Assembly: GCA_905234275.1 (NCBI GenBank)
Contig: CAJOHD010000003.1
Location: 138,362-202,361 of the forward strand
Direction: 5' to 3'
DNA: 64,000 bases
Source of the DNA: an uncultured Bacteroidales bacterium
GTDB lineage: Bacteria; Bacteroidota; Bacteroidia; Bacteroidales; F082
This document shows positions 17,610 to 28,400 of this stretch, one piece after another. Both the position numbers and the translations under genes were made by a program. The notes beneath the pieces are model-generated. The model was not told where the DNA came from, ran no database searches, and saw only the letters and a program-made list of their open reading frames with translations. Numbering within the stretch: position 1 is the stretch's first letter; the number at the start of each line of letters is the position of its first letter.

Positions 17610-19087
17610 TTGCGTTTGATCTTACTTTGAATAAAAGTCGTCAATGACACACGTTTATCTAATTCCTTATAAGCAATATATGTTGTAATAGCTAATATAA
17701 CACTCCCTGATAAATAGCCCACCCAAACATTATCAAATATTTTTAATAACAATGCAATTATTATAAAAAGCGAAAATAATGAAAACATTTTTAATAATTC
17801 TCTATTCAATTGTACCCTAAAGAGAATTCTTGTAACTATTGCTAATTGTATAAAATACAAAACATATTTGATGAAATATGATATACCCATACCTGTAAGT
17901 CCATATAACTTATATCCCAAAACATTTAGCGCAAAACCATAAACCAACGTAACAAACTCGTTCCAAAAAAACACTTTTGAATTCCCTTTTGCCAATAATG
18001 CATAAGACATAGACCATGCCACCGCTTTTACTAATATAGCAGCAATTGCCCAATAGACCATACCTTCTATGATAAGAAATTTTTCTGAATAAAGAATGAC
18101 TATACCTAATTTTGCAAAAACGACAAACGCGACAACAATAGGTGCCAATAAAATAACTGCTATTTCTGCTTGATTATTTATCGCATCATTAAAAAAAGTA
18201 TTATCTCTGGCTACTTTAGATAGCCGTGGATAATAATCTGTTGCCATGGCAGCGAAAACTAATCCTACATAAGATTCAACCAAAGTAAAACCAGCGCCAT
18301 ACAACCCAACATCTGCAATATCGCCCGTTTTTCTTATGTATAAACGAATAACATAAGAAGCAAGCGTCCCTAAAAGGGTACTTAAACTAATCAAAATACC
18401 CATTTTTAACATACTAACTCCGTCTGTTTTTATATCTTGTTTTGTTATGTGTACTTTTTTTATTTTAATCTTATGTATATAAAACCATGTCAATAAAAAC
18501 GCCGTTAGTTCCACTAATATCAGAACAGGAACAATTGCATTTACACCCCAAATATAATATAAAGGCACACAAATTGCCAAACCTACTGCTTCTCCAATAA
18601 TACTAGCTACCGCAAGATATCGATACTTTTGCAAACCCTGAAGAACGGCTTGTTGACCTACTGTTAGTTGTAAAAACAATATTTTAACAGATAACAATAT
18701 GAATGCTATAGAATAATCCTTATTCCCAAAAGTAATCCGACTCCACCAAGAAGCCCCAAACGCACATATTAAAGTGCCAATGATACCTGTAATCCATATT
18801 AATCTACGCAAAACAGCTATGACTGTTGAAACTCTTTTTTCATCTTGTGTATTGGTTGCCTCAGCAATATTACGAACAGCACTTGAAGACAAACCACAAT
18901 TAGTGCATGATGATATCATACCAACAGTAGAGTTCAAAAGGCTCATAATACCCATACCTTCTGGCCCAAGTAAAACAGCAACAAATTTTGACCGTACAAT
19001 TTGTATAATTATTTTGTAAACCTGAACTCCGCCAAACAAAGAAGTCGCTTTCAAACTGTTCTTATATGAATTGTCCTCTTTTGACAT
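17606..19087 (-). CDS. wzx: Polysaccharide flippase (Wzx / MATE-like oligosaccharide transporter)
   Basis: The 493-aa protein has about twelve to fourteen membrane segments and the polysaccharide-biosynthesis family start, with YKIIIQIVRSKFVAVLLG followed by GPEGMGIMSLLNSTV. It would move lipid-linked repeat units from the cytoplasmic to the periplasmic leaflet for Wzy. Its start follows a 128-nt gap after the FdtA/QdtA-like genes, the largest gap in this part of the locus, so a minor internal promoter is possible: CAAAAGTA at 19197-19204 reads TACTTTTG on the coding strand, but no good upstream box is seen. A second flippase lies at 62340-63866. Confidence 0.9.
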   Translation of the reverse strand: MSKEDNSYKNSLKATSLFGGVQVYKIIIQIVRSKFVAVLLGPEGMGIMSLLNSTVGMISSCTNCGLSSSAVRNIAEATNTQDEKRVSTVIAVLRRLIWITGIIGTLICAFGASWWSRITFGNKDYSIAFILLSVKILFLQLTVGQQAVLQGLQKYRYLAVASIIGEAVGLAICVPLYYIWGVNAIVPVLILVELTAFLLTWFYIHKIKIKKVHITKQDIKTDGVSMLKMGILISLSTLLGTLASYVIRLYIRKTGDIADVGLYGAGFTLVESYVGLVFAAMATDYYPRLSKVARDNTFFNDAINNQAEIAVILLAPIVVAFVVFAKLGIVILYSEKFLIIEGMVYWAIAAILVKAVAWSMSYALLAKGNSKVFFWNEFVTLVYGFALNVLGYKLYGLTGMGISYFIKYVLYFIQLAIVTRILFRVQLNRELLKMFSLFSLFIIIALLLKIFDNVWVGYLSGSVILAITTYIAYKELDKRVSLTTFIQSKIKRK

Positions 19088-19215
19088 ATTAACATTATAA
19101 GTTTATGAAGCAATTTTTGTCTATCTATAAATCCATATTAAATAACAAAACTTACTTCTCTAACAATCAGTGATAATCACAATAATGATGCTTTTGCAAA
19201 AGTAATCTATTCGTT

Positions 19216-19638
19216 TTATAAATTGTTTCGAAATTTGATGAATTCCTGATAATCGCGAATATAATCCTCTTTTTTATACACATCAGAAGCAAGAACCATA
19301 CATACTGCACCCGATGAGAAATCTTCCAAATCACGCCACATACCCGGCTTTACATACAGTCCATGATATGGTCGATTTAAAAAGAACGAACGTTTACACT
19401 TGCCATCATCAAGCGTCACAGTAAAAGAGCCTGAAGCTGCTATGATTAATTGGCTGAGTTCTTTATGAGCATGAGCTCCACGATTTTCACCTCCGGGGAC
19501 GTCATAAAGATAATACACTCGCTTTACATCAAATGGTAATGTCAGACCATTTTCGACTACAGACAGATTACCTTTACGGTCACTATGGTGACGATCAAGT
19601 TCTACCATAGAACAATCGAAAACATTAAATTTTTCCAT
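19216..19638 (-). CDS. FdtA/QdtA-family cupin (dTDP-4-keto-6-deoxyglucose 3,4-ketoisomerase-like), copy 1
   Basis: The 140-aa single-domain cupin has the family pattern: RVYYLYDVPGGENRGAHAH, with the active-site histidines, then LIIAASGSFTVTLDDG and a C-terminal segment ending RDYQEFIKF. FdtA/QdtA moves the keto group of dTDP-4-keto-6-deoxyglucose from C4 to C3, the substrate for the FdtB/QdtB transaminase at 7013. Its start overlaps the stop of a paralogue by 14 nt. Tandem pairs of this kind recur in Bacteroidetes loci; one may have the opposite stereochemical outcome (galacto versus gluco) or a different role. Confidence 0.87.
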   Translation of the reverse strand: MEKFNVFDCSMVELDRHHSDRKGNLSVVENGLTLPFDVKRVYYLYDVPGGENRGAHAHKELSQLIIAASGSFTVTLDDGKCKRSFFLNRPYHGLYVKPGMWRDLEDFSSGAVCMVLASDVYKKEDYIRDYQEFIKFRNNL

Positions 19639-20044
19639 CTTTTTTTAATTTTATGAAATCATCATAGTTTCGAACATAATCACCTTTATAATAATGTTCC
19701 GAACCAAACTCTAAAGCGAGGGAATTGGTAGAGAAGTTATTCATCTCTCGCCATAGACCAGCAGGAACAAATAAGCCGTAATATGATCGATTTAATCTAA
19801 AAGTTTTCTTTTGCTCACCATCATCTACCACGACATCAAAAGCACCAGATAATGCTACAATAAATTCATGATTCTTGAAGAAGGCGTGACCTCCACGAGA
19901 TTCGCCTCCTGGGACATCATATATCCAATAAGTTCGCTTTATTTCAAATGGAATATGATTATTTTGTTCTGCGAATGACAAATTGCCACGAGCATCAAGG
20001 AATTTTGGCAATTCTATTATCTTAACATCGTTTATTGTAGCCAT
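19625..20044 (-). CDS. FdtA/QdtA-family cupin (sugar 3,4-ketoisomerase-like), copy 2
   Basis: The 139-aa protein is a diverged copy of its neighbour: KRTYWIYDVPGGESRGGHAF keeps the glycine-rich segment and the final histidine, but the first paralogue's HAH is here GHA-F, so one histidine is missing. The strand LSGAFDVVVDDGEQKKTF and the end YDDFIKL match the family. The changed histidine pattern suggests a different reaction or an inactive partner. It follows rmlA by 5 nt. Confidence 0.85.
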   Translation of the reverse strand: MATINDVKIIELPKFLDARGNLSFAEQNNHIPFEIKRTYWIYDVPGGESRGGHAFFKNHEFIVALSGAFDVVVDDGEQKKTFRLNRSYYGLFVPAGLWREMNNFSTNSLALEFGSEHYYKGDYVRNYDDFIKLKKDGKI

Positions 20045-20049
20045 ATACT

Positions 20050-20967
20050 TTATTTAATGTATGCTAATGTACCACTATTAACATCTTCTTTCATTTCATC
20101 AATGACCTTAAGAAGGTACTGACCATACTGATTCTTCAGCATTGGCTTAGCAAGTTCACGCATCTTTTCTTCAGAAATCCATCCATTGCGATAAGCTATG
20201 CCCTCCAAGCAAGCCACCTTAAGACCTTGGCGTTTCTCAATGACTTCCACAAATGTTGATGCTTCGGAGAGAGAATCATGAGTACCCGTATCCAACCAGG
20301 CAAAACCACGTCCAAATACTTGAACTTTCAGTTCGCCATCTTTCAAGAATTCCTGATTCACTGTAGTGATTTCCAATTCGCCACGTGCACTAGGTTTAAT
20401 GGTCTTTGCAACATTGACAACCTTGTTAGGATAGAAATAAAGACCCACAACAGCATAGTTACTCTTTGGCTCCTTTGGTTTTTCCTCAATACTCAAGCAA
20501 TTGCCTTGCTTATCAAATTCTGCTACACCATAGCGTTCAGGATCGCTAACCCAATAGCCAAACACTGTAGCCTTCTTGCTCTCTTCTGCATCCTTAACAG
20601 CATTACGAAGCAATGAGGTGAACCCACTACCGTAAAAGATATTGTCACCCAACACCAAGCATGTTGAATCGTTTCCGATGAATTTTTCACCTATGATGAA
20701 AGCCTGTGCAAGACCATCAGGCGAAGGTTGCTCGGCATATTCGAAATGCACACCATAGTCACTGCCATCACCGAGAAGACGTTTGAAGCCAGGCAGGTCG
20801 TAAGGAGTTGAAATAATAAGGATATCCTTAATCCCAGCCAGCATCAATGCGCTGATGGGATAATAGACCATCGGTTTGTCATAAATAGGGAGCAACTGTT
20901 TGCTAACACCCTTAGTAATTGGATAAAGACGGGTTCCTGAGCCGCCTGCTAAAACTATACCTTTCAT
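20050..20967 (-). CDS. rmlA: Glucose-1-phosphate thymidylyltransferase, copy 1
   Basis: The 305-aa enzyme makes dTDP-glucose from dTTP and glucose-1-phosphate. The signature [20 protein letters not shown] lies at the start, followed by [11 protein letters not shown] and [10 protein letters not shown]. It starts 2 nt after the rmlB stop, so the pair is co-translated. A second, nearly identical rmlA lies at 34767-35678. By eye the two proteins differ at about 28 of some 303 aligned positions, concentrated around residues 112-130. The product feeds rmlB next to it. Confidence 0.97.
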   Translation of the reverse strand: MKGIVLAGGSGTRLYPITKGVSKQLLPIYDKPMVYYPISALMLAGIKDILIISTPYDLPGFKRLLGDGSDYGVHFEYAEQPSPDGLAQAFIIGEKFIGNDSTCLVLGDNIFYGSGFTSLLRNAVKDAEESKKATVFGYWVSDPERYGVAEFDKQGNCLSIEEKPKEPKSNYAVVGLYFYPNKVVNVAKTIKPSARGELEITTVNQEFLKDGELKVQVFGRGFAWLDTGTHDSLSEASTFVEVIEKRQGLKVACLEGIAYRNGWISEEKMRELAKPMLKNQYGQYLLKVIDEMKEDVNSGTLAYIK

Positions 20968-20969
20968 AA

Positions 20970-22103
20970 TTATCTGTTTTTATACATTTCTTCGTAATAC
21001 TTTTCATATTCACCACTTGTGATGTTGTCCATCCAAGCCTGGTTCTCAAGGTACCATTTCACGGTCTTTTCGATGCCTTCTTCAAACTGCAGGCTCGGCT
21101 CCCAACCCAGTTCGCGTTGCAGCTTGCTGCTATCGATGGCATAACGCATGTCGTGACCGGCACGGTCAGTAACATAAGTAATCAAATTCATATCTTCACC
21201 TTCTTTTCTGCCAAGAAGTCTATCGACTGTGTTGATGACAACCTTGATGATATCAATATTTTTCCACTCGTTGAAACCTCCGATGTTGTAGGTTTCGGCA
21301 ATTGTTCCTTTATGGAAAATCAAGTCGATTGCTCTTGCATGATCCTCAACATACAACCAGTCGCGCACGTTCTCTCCCTTGCCATAGACCGGCAATGGTT
21401 TTCTGTGACGAATGTTGTTGATAAACAACGGAATCAGCTTCTCCGGGAACTGGTAGGGGCCATAGTTGTTGCTGCAGTTGGTGACCACGGTGGGTAATCC
21501 GTAGGTGTCGTGGAAAGCACGCACAAAGTGGTCGGAAGAGGCCTTTGCTGCTGAATACGGACTGTGGGGCTGGTATTTTAGGTCCTCTGTAAAGAACTTC
21601 TCACCGTAGGCCAAATGATGTTCGCCACTGGAGGCCTTAGTAGTGAATGGTGGTTTGATGCCCTCGGGATGGGTCATCTCCAAAGCACCATACACCTCAT
21701 CGGTGCTGATATGATAGAAACGCTTGCCATCGAACTTCTCAGGCAGGTTTTCCCAATATAACTTTGCAGCCTGCAACAGGCTCAAAGTTCCCATAACATT
21801 CGTCTGTGCAAAGGTGAAGGGGTCTTTGATTGAGCGGTCTACATGACTTTCGGCAGCGAGGTGGATGATGCCATCAACCTTTTCGTCCTGCATCAGCTTA
21901 TAAACGCCGTCAAAGTAGCAGATGTCCATACGGACGAACTTATAGTTTGGTTTATTCTCGATGTCCTTGAGGTTGGCTAGGTTACCAGCGTAGGTTAACT
22001 TATCGAGGTTAATAATTTTGTACTGCGGATATTTATTTACAAATAAACGCACTACGTGACTTCCGATAAATCCGGCTCCGCCGGTAATAATGATATTTTG
22101 CAT
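20970..22103 (-). CDS. rmlB: dTDP-glucose 4,6-dehydratase
   Basis: The 377-aa extended SDR has the NAD motif [10 protein letters not shown], the HISTDEVYG loop and the catalytic [11 protein letters not shown] motif. It converts dTDP-glucose to dTDP-4-keto-6-deoxyglucose. No rmlC or rmlD is present in the window, so the product is not directed to rhamnose here; the FdtA/QdtA-like genes to its left take it toward a 3-amino-3,6-dideoxyhexose. It follows the NagB-LmbE gene by 27 nt. Confidence 0.97.
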   Translation of the reverse strand: MQNIIITGGAGFIGSHVVRLFVNKYPQYKIINLDKLTYAGNLANLKDIENKPNYKFVRMDICYFDGVYKLMQDEKVDGIIHLAAESHVDRSIKDPFTFAQTNVMGTLSLLQAAKLYWENLPEKFDGKRFYHISTDEVYGALEMTHPEGIKPPFTTKASSGEHHLAYGEKFFTEDLKYQPHSPYSAAKASSDHFVRAFHDTYGLPTVVTNCSNNYGPYQFPEKLIPLFINNIRHRKPLPVYGKGENVRDWLYVEDHARAIDLIFHKGTIAETYNIGGFNEWKNIDIIKVVINTVDRLLGRKEGEDMNLITYVTDRAGHDMRYAIDSSKLQRELGWEPSLQFEEGIEKTVKWYLENQAWMDNITSGEYEKYYEEMYKNR

Positions 22104-22130
22104 ATTTGATAAATTTAATCCTTTAAAACA

Positions 22131-24326
22131 CTATTTCATCGCAGCCTTTGTGTCGAGCAATCTTTTCACTGGCTTCATATATTCCACAAACTCATCATAC
22201 CTCATATCTTTCAAGTATATCATACCATACGCTCGCTTGAGCATAGGGTCATTTCCCTGATAGAAATAGCCTTCGCCCAAAAGGTTGCACACATCATCAA
22301 ACTGCTCCACCCACACCTTCTGTGCCAATTCACTGAATGGCCCGTCGTGCTCATAGCTTGGAAACTCGGCTCCGCGTTGGCTAAGGTAGCAAGTGTCGAA
22401 CATATTGCGAATCACAGCAAAGCTGTTGAGCGAGACGGGAATCATGGTATTCATTTCTTGCATTTGCCAACGAGACCACACGTTGCGATAGCCCCACACG
22501 TGGAGGTCAATCTCAGGATGCGAGGCATGATATTGCTCAAGCGCGGCACTTAGTGCGATGAGCGTCTTGAAATGCGTATCGGGGCCACTGCCCTCGGGAT
22601 CAAGTGCCAAGGAAACAATGGTTGGTTTTACTCGCTCCAATAACTCGACAATAGGCTTCACATCATTTTCCGGGTCAGGATAGTGCGGGAAAATATCATC
22701 ACTATAAAACGGCAAGCGCAAGTGACTCACGTGATCACTGCCTATGCCAAAGTGAGCCCACACCAATTCTGCTTCCATCTCACGCAACCAACCTTTAGCA
22801 ATGTGAAAACTTTCAGGTTCACGTCGACCCACTTCAATAGTTTCCAACTGGAATATTTCATCAACAACAAACGACTTTAACTCATCAAGAGAATGGTATC
22901 CATTTTTCTCAATCCACTTTCGTGCCAAACGACGAGCCACAGCATAGTGCTGAATAGATGTATTCAAGCTCGCGATTCCACGGAGGTAATGTGTTAAATC
23001 ATCTTGATAGGTGGTAGTGAATACCGATGAGATGTTCTCCTGACGCAAAGCGGCCTCAACGGGATTTATTCTGCGTAAGAGACTTCTATAAACGCTCAGC
23101 AGATATTGACTCGTAACAGAGGTATAGCCACTCGTGCAATAAGCAAAATGGTTTTCTATGCGCTTTGAGCGAACCAAGTGATGCAGATATGGAAAGTAGG
23201 CCAATTCCACATCATCATGATGAGGCGAGGTGTGAAGTATGACAGCATTCTCCGGCATCTTCAAGCCTCGTTCAATCTTAGCCTTAATCTCGTCTATTGT
23301 TGCTGCGTTTTGTTTTTCCTTCACAGCGGGCAATTCAACAGAAGAAGCACGAGTGATAAAGAAACGGGCGTTAGGTAGACGTTGCAAGCAAGTGGCAGGA
23401 TATTGTTGTGTGGGTTCACTAAGTACTGAGCCAGCCACCATTTTGGCTTTCGATTGGCCTGCAGCAATGATAACCGCCACACAGTCTGGATTATAGGTAA
23501 TGGTTTCCAAACCCATAGTTACCACTGCTTTTTTCTTTACTGCCGTGATACCTCCCAGGTCGCCTGCAGCGGCCGCTTGGCTCTCATAGTTTAATGTAGT
23601 AAGTCGAGTATGCGAGAATGGGCTGCTACCTTTTACGTTAAAAGCGATATGTCCATCTGGACCAATACCTCCCAAAAAGAAACCAATGCCGCCAAGCTCG
23701 CGAATCTTGCTTTCGTAACGCATACACCATTCATCAAAAATCCGAATAGCACGTTGCTGGAGTTCTTCCTGCTTATTCTGAGCAATGCGTGTACGGAGTG
23801 ACAAATCCACTTTGTTGTTGGCAAAAACCTCACCCATATTCTTTGCACCCTCCAAAAGTGTTTGCTCATTATCATTAAGGAACCAGGTGTTAATAAGGTG
23901 CGTTTTGGCTGGATCAAAGCCAAGAACGTCAATATAATACTTCTTCACAAAGTAGCGGAACGAGCGCTCGTGTTCCGGGTTGATGGGGAAGAATTCATCA
24001 AGTTGGAAAAAGTGAAGGGAGCTGAAGTCAGGCTTCTGGATGCCCAGTTTACCAATCAGACCCTCTTTGCTTTCGCGTTCCCAATTGTCACGATAATACT
24101 CCAACCACTTGATGAAGAATTCAGGTGTTTTTCCCGTTGGCAATGCCACTACTCCACCTGGGTTGAGCGAAGCCCACTCAATGAAACGCAAAGCCGTTAA
24201 CTGACCAAGCACAATATAGTTATCCGCTACCAATGTACGGATACGACAATCGCGTTCATTCGACTCATAAAATGGGTCGAACGACTTAAAATATTCCTCT
24301 ACTCTACTCACGGTATTATATTGCAT
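22131..24326 (-). CDS. Glucosamine-6-phosphate deaminase-like protein fused to a LmbE/PIG-L deacetylase-like domain
   Basis: The 731-aa protein starts at the ATG at 24326 (a GTG two codons earlier is possible). Residues about 1-340 match NagB: VVALPTGKTPEFFIKW, QLDEFF and GGIGPDGHIAFNVKGS. Residues about 360-720 match the LmbE/PIG-L fold with HTSPHHDDVELAYFP and a late HFGIGSDHVSHLRLP metal-ligand region. This two-domain form is common in Bacteroidetes. It would link aminosugar deacetylation to amino-sugar catabolism. It may be a core gene that lies at the edge of the accessory block. Confidence 0.88.
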   Translation of the reverse strand: MQYNTVSRVEEYFKSFDPFYESNERDCRIRTLVADNYIVLGQLTALRFIEWASLNPGGVVALPTGKTPEFFIKWLEYYRDNWERESKEGLIGKLGIQKPDFSSLHFFQLDEFFPINPEHERSFRYFVKKYYIDVLGFDPAKTHLINTWFLNDNEQTLLEGAKNMGEVFANNKVDLSLRTRIAQNKQEELQQRAIRIFDEWCMRYESKIRELGGIGFFLGGIGPDGHIAFNVKGSSPFSHTRLTTLNYESQAAAAGDLGGITAVKKKAVVTMGLETITYNPDCVAVIIAAGQSKAKMVAGSVLSEPTQQYPATCLQRLPNARFFITRASSVELPAVKEKQNAATIDEIKAKIERGLKMPENAVILHTSPHHDDVELAYFPYLHHLVRSKRIENHFAYCTSGYTSVTSQYLLSVYRSLLRRINPVEAALRQENISSVFTTTYQDDLTHYLRGIASLNTSIQHYAVARRLARKWIEKNGYHSLDELKSFVVDEIFQLETIEVGRREPESFHIAKGWLREMEAELVWAHFGIGSDHVSHLRLPFYSDDIFPHYPDPENDVKPIVELLERVKPTIVSLALDPEGSGPDTHFKTLIALSAALEQYHASHPEIDLHVWGYRNVWSRWQMQEMNTMIPVSLNSFAVIRNMFDTCYLSQRGAEFPSYEHDGPFSELAQKVWVEQFDDVCNLLGEGYFYQGNDPMLKRAYGMIYLKDMRYDEFVEYMKPVKRLLDTKAAMK

Positions 24327-24335
24327 CGCCACGAA

Positions 24336-24620
24336 TTACCGTTCGCTAATATTGATTTGCATCACCAGAAAATGCACCCAATTGCCAGCAACGTTTGTTT
24401 CAGTGCTGACATTTTGGGTAATATTGTAATTAACCTCAACATGAGGGTCTATAGCGCTCAAATATCTACAAACTTCTTTAATCAGTTCTTGATCTGTACC
24501 CTTAAATGGCGTAACGCAATCTACCCGCAAAAGAGGTGATTCGCCAACATTAGAGTTCAAGAACGATGACAAAGTGTCAGGTCTGTTCAGATGTCCGTTT
24601 ATATAAACAAGTGTATACAT
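24336..24620 (-). CDS. Hypothetical protein, 94 aa
   Basis: This small soluble protein has no motif I recognise. It has mixed alpha/beta character, with strands around MYTLVYINGHLN and the closing NWVHFLVMQINIS, and a central acidic helix. No signal peptide or membrane segment is visible. It starts 31 nt after the preceding small gene and ends 9 nt before the NagB-LmbE gene. It groups with two other small genes and with the phosphoesterase-STAND gene upstream. Frame length, ATG start and spacing are the evidence that it is real. Confidence 0.6.
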   Translation of the reverse strand: MYTLVYINGHLNRPDTLSSFLNSNVGESPLLRVDCVTPFKGTDQELIKEVCRYLSAIDPHVEVNYNITQNVSTETNVAGNWVHFLVMQINISER

Positions 24621-24651
24621 TAATTGTGAGTTTTCTTTTGAGAAACTTCTA

Positions 24652-24912
24652 TTAAAAATTGGGCTGAGGTCTTATCTCTTTTATCTTACGTATTTCATCT
24701 TTGTACATATTGATGCGGAATAGTATATCTTCAAGTGTATCAGCTCTATTGATATCACCAATATGCACGTCTGCTTGGCCTTCTGCTACAAGGTGAGGAT
24801 TATAATCCCATTCATAGTATTTCGCGCCACCTTCTTCTATGCGATAAATCTTTAAGTCCACATCCATCCCACCCATAGTGGTTTTGCCTTCAAACAATAC
24901 TGTTTTCTTCAT
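24652..24912 (-). CDS. Hypothetical protein, 86 aa
   Basis: The protein MKKTVLFEGKTTMGGM... is small, soluble and beta-rich at the start, with a helical end (DILFRINMYKDEIRKIKEI). I do not recognise it. It is separated from the next gene upstream by the structured 140-nt region at 24945-25083 and so may be under the control of that RNA. It starts at an ATG with a purine-rich stretch (gaaat) a few bases upstream. Confidence 0.6.
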   Translation of the reverse strand: MKKTVLFEGKTTMGGMDVDLKIYRIEEGGAKYYEWDYNPHLVAEGQADVHIGDINRADTLEDILFRINMYKDEIRKIKEIRPQPNF

Positions 24913-24944
24913 TCCTATTTCTTGTTTTCAATAGTTTTAAGTGA

Positions 24945-25083
24945 GCAGGCCCGCTGGTTATTGAACCATTTTGAGAGACCAGCGGGAGTTCCTGCCACTT
25001 ATATTTGGGGGGCCGCAAGGCTGTGCGGAAGACCTATTAGCCCCCATAGTGGCATTGGCTGCGCGTAAAGACCAAGAGGCCAC
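24945..25083 (-). ncRNA. Possible structured RNA (three stem-loops) between two small genes
   Basis: Three inverted repeats lie in series in about 140 bases. The first is GCAGG plus CCCGCTGGT (24945-24958) pairing with ACCAGCGGG (24978-24986) and CCTGC (24991-24995). The second is GGGGG (25007-25011) pairing with CCCCC (25041-25045), with an inner hairpin CCGCA/TGCGG (25013-25017 and 25024-25028). The third is GTGGC (25049-25053) pairing with GCCAC (25079-25083), with an inner TTGG/CCAA. It is markedly more GC-rich than its flanks. It may be a small RNA, a leader element, or an intercistronic processing site. Strand is chosen to match the neighbouring genes and is not certain. Confidence 0.45.
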
Positions 25084-25376
25084 TAGTTCTTTAAATACCG
25101 TTTTTCGTTATTTGAAACTTTCTCTTCTATCCAATCTTCGCCAACAATCTTATCCAATATCACTCTTACCCTATCACAATCGGCAGCATCTAACTGGTTG
25201 CTTTCGTATAATCCTGTATTTGTGGTTCTCTCTTCTTCCATCGCTCGATAGAGGATATATGAGCAAACACCACTAAAGGTGAAGTCCGATTTTTGCATAG
25301 CAATGAATTCTTCAATGAGGATGCGAAGCTTAGAGTCGGTATATGTTACGGATATAGGGTTGGTATTTGTTGGCAT
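25083..25376 (-). CDS. Hypothetical protein, 97 aa, paired with the phosphoesterase-STAND gene
   Basis: The protein is mostly helical (LRILIEEFIAMQKSDFTFSGVCSYILYRAMEEE) with a charged C-terminus (GEDWIEEKVSNNEKRYLKN). I recognise no family. It starts 24 nt after the stop of the 1038-aa phosphoesterase-STAND gene, so it is probably in the same transcript and may be a partner or regulator of that protein. Its stop codon touches the last stem of the structured region. Confidence 0.6.
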   Translation of the reverse strand: MPTNTNPISVTYTDSKLRILIEEFIAMQKSDFTFSGVCSYILYRAMEEERTTNTGLYESNQLDAADCDRVRVILDKIVGEDWIEEKVSNNEKRYLKN

Positions 25377-25400
25377 AGTTTATTAGGACAACTTTAGTTA

Positions 25401-28400
25401 TTATTTTTCTTCTGAAGAGATAAAATCGCTTTCGCTAGCTTTTCTAACACTTAACTTTTTAATTCTATCTTGCTCGATTTGTTTTGCCAATGTGTTGATA
25501 AAATCATCCTTATCATCATCCTTCTTGTTGTACATCTCCAAATTTAACTTTACTGCAAGTTCCCTAAAGGGTTGAATCAGTTCGTCGGACTCTGAATTAC
25601 GCATTATGAGAATTAAGAGTTTTGTCAAAGAAGAGAAACGGAACAAGCCCTTAGGCATATAGCTATCAACATCACTCAATCGATTTTTATACTCTTTAAT
25701 GTCCAAATCAAGCAACGTAAATAGCACTATGAATATCTTGAACAAGTTTCCTTGAGGATTTCGCTCCAAAGAATCAAGTTTTTCCTCAAACACACGACCT
25801 AAATTAAACTGGCTTATGGCATCGAAAAAGAAGCTTTGTATAACTATTGGCAAAAAATTATAGAGCGTCTTCGCCATCTCTGTGAGTTCGTTTTCCTTTT
25901 CGATTTCTTTCTTTACCTCATCAACAAACACAAATGCCAACTTGCATGAAGCTGTCAACAAATAATCAAGCATTTTGACACCTGTTTTCGGGTCGTTGCA
26001 TATATCACTATTCCTGTAAACTCTACAAGCTATAAACACAGCTTTTTCAAAATCGGCCGGCGTAGGTTGGTTGATATCGTGCTTCTGTTTCAACTCAACA
26101 TGATGGCTATCGATAGCTGAAGGAGCCGTAAGCGCCATGCTCACTTCTTCCTTATCAGCAGCCGACATATTCATCACTTTCGCTGCAAGCTGTTTAGCTG
26201 CGTCAACCACTTTTGAAAGTTGGGTTATCTTATTGGCGAACTGGCCATCAATGTCATCATATTCAGGATTCTCCACCAGGGGTTTCAAGATAAACTCTGT
26301 TTTGCCAAGAATACTCTTTACAAAGTCGTAATCTTTTCGCTTAAATCCAGCATAAAGCTCTATTTCATTGCCAAATGAAAGATATAGTTGATTATCATTA
26401 AGAATGAGATTCTTAAACTCATCGTTTTCCGACATCCTTAAAGCCAAGAAAAACTCAAAAACGCCCTTCAGCCTAAATGAATAAAATCCACCTTCATTTA
26501 CGATAACCCGATTGGCTTGCAGCATATCGATAATCGGAGCATAATTGGTTGGAAACTTCTTGTTCTCTTGAGCATACTCATCTGTGAAATCTGTCAGTTG
26601 CTTGTATGTTAACCGATAAACACTTTCGGGATGATCATACATACATTTTGCCAACGAGCCTAAATAGGATTGTAAGTCCTTGTATTCAATTTTAAGATCT
26701 TTACCTCGACTTGCAATGATTTGCTTTTGGCCTAAGATTTCGTCAATATAAATACTAACAAGCTCGAAGTTGTTGCGTATTTTGTTGTTGTCGGTCTTTT
26801 CAAGAATCCAAAGGAATAACGAAGTAGTCCAATAATTATATGGGATATGCAATTGATTGAAAAGCGATATGATCTTTTCCTCTATTGACAATCGATTGCC
26901 TTTCAATTTAGGCCATTGCTTTGTGAGCTGATGTATTTCCTTTCTTGTAATCTCATGTATATACAGCTTTTCTAACTTGAAGTTCTTGAACTTGTCGGCT
27001 TCAAATCCTGCTGATATACTATCTTCTGCACAAATGATTACATTATAATTCGGGAACGGCTGCAGGCCTTCCTCCAAGTCATGGAAAAACAACTCATCGA
27101 AATAATTAATATCGTCAACCAAGAGAAGAAGCTTGTATTCTTTAAACAGACTCTCTACCTTACCCGTATTTACCTGCAACTTATTTCGGATTGAACGAAG
27201 TAAATCTATTTTCTTGCCAGTGCCATATTCCTTATAGCTCAGAAAGAAAGGAATGGTTTTCTTTAAGTTATACGATTTCTGAACATCAAGCAGAATCTTC
27301 CACAATAACGAGGTTTTGCCACTTTTGTTTTGGCCAAAAATGATAAAATTCTTATTGGCTTCAACTATATCATTTTCCGTGTATAAATTACCTTTCTTTC
27401 TTGTGGTAACCAATTCCGCTTCACTTATGTCCCTAACAATTGGTGTAACAAACAAGCTCTTGAATGTCATACCCTCAATATCAACATTAAGTTTGTCTGA
27501 AACAAACAAATCGTCAGCCTTTGACTCTGCCTCCGAATATAGCCGAGCCATTGCCTTTCTAAAATCGTTGAGTTCTTTTTTCTCAACAGGCATTGGCATT
27601 GGAATATCTTTGGCTGGATGAGCCAAGAACTCACCTCCTACAAAATGATAGGTGGTTTCCTGAGCCGATATTTCACCTCTCTCATCTTTTTCAATATCAA
27701 TGATGCGATAACCATATTCAGAAGTTGGATCATGCCTATTATAAATAGCTGGTGCCGAACTCAAAATAATTCCATCTTCTCCATAGCAATCGGTTCCTAT
27801 TTTGGCTTTATGATAGTGTCCTGTCAAAAGCAAATGACATCTTTCATAAACAATGTCTGCCAATTTAGATTCAACGAACTCCTTAAAATCGGAGAGTCTA
27901 TGATGCATTGTAACAAGAATGACATCACAATCTTTAAGTTTGTAAACCGCATCATTCACCGATGGAATATGCATCAGCAGGTTACCCCTGTCTTGTTCAG
28001 ACTTTTTACATCTCCAAGCGGAATTGACGCTCAATAATCCGATGTTAATGCCGTTTATGTTGTGCGTTCTATAATTACAGAACTCATTATTATCAACACT
28101 ACCAATTCCTTTGTAGAAGTCATTGACAAACTCATTGTAATGTTTTGAATTTTCAAAACTCAAGTCTATGTTTCGTTTATCATTACAGAAATCTTCCAAC
28201 GACTTCATAGTCGATATAGAATCAAGGTCCTTGGTAATTGATTTTACCTCAGTTCCCCTTTCCATATCATGATTGCCTTGCGTTATAACAATTCTACTTC
28301 TGTCAAGACCCGTTGCTTTCTGCAATTCATCGAACAACACCTTTGAAGCCTCTTGAAAAGTAGCAAGCTGTCCTCCCTCATAAACCAAGTCGCCAGAGAA

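Noticed and set aside
15146-19087. Recent transfer of the AT-rich wzy-GT61-wzx block as a separate island
   Set aside because: Low GC is usual for wzx, wzy and GT genes in most bacteria, so composition alone does not prove a separate event.
24945-25083. Retron msr-msd or integron attC site
   Set aside because: No reverse transcriptase or integron integrase is near, and the terminal core sites of attC are not seen; the region is left as an unassigned structured RNA.
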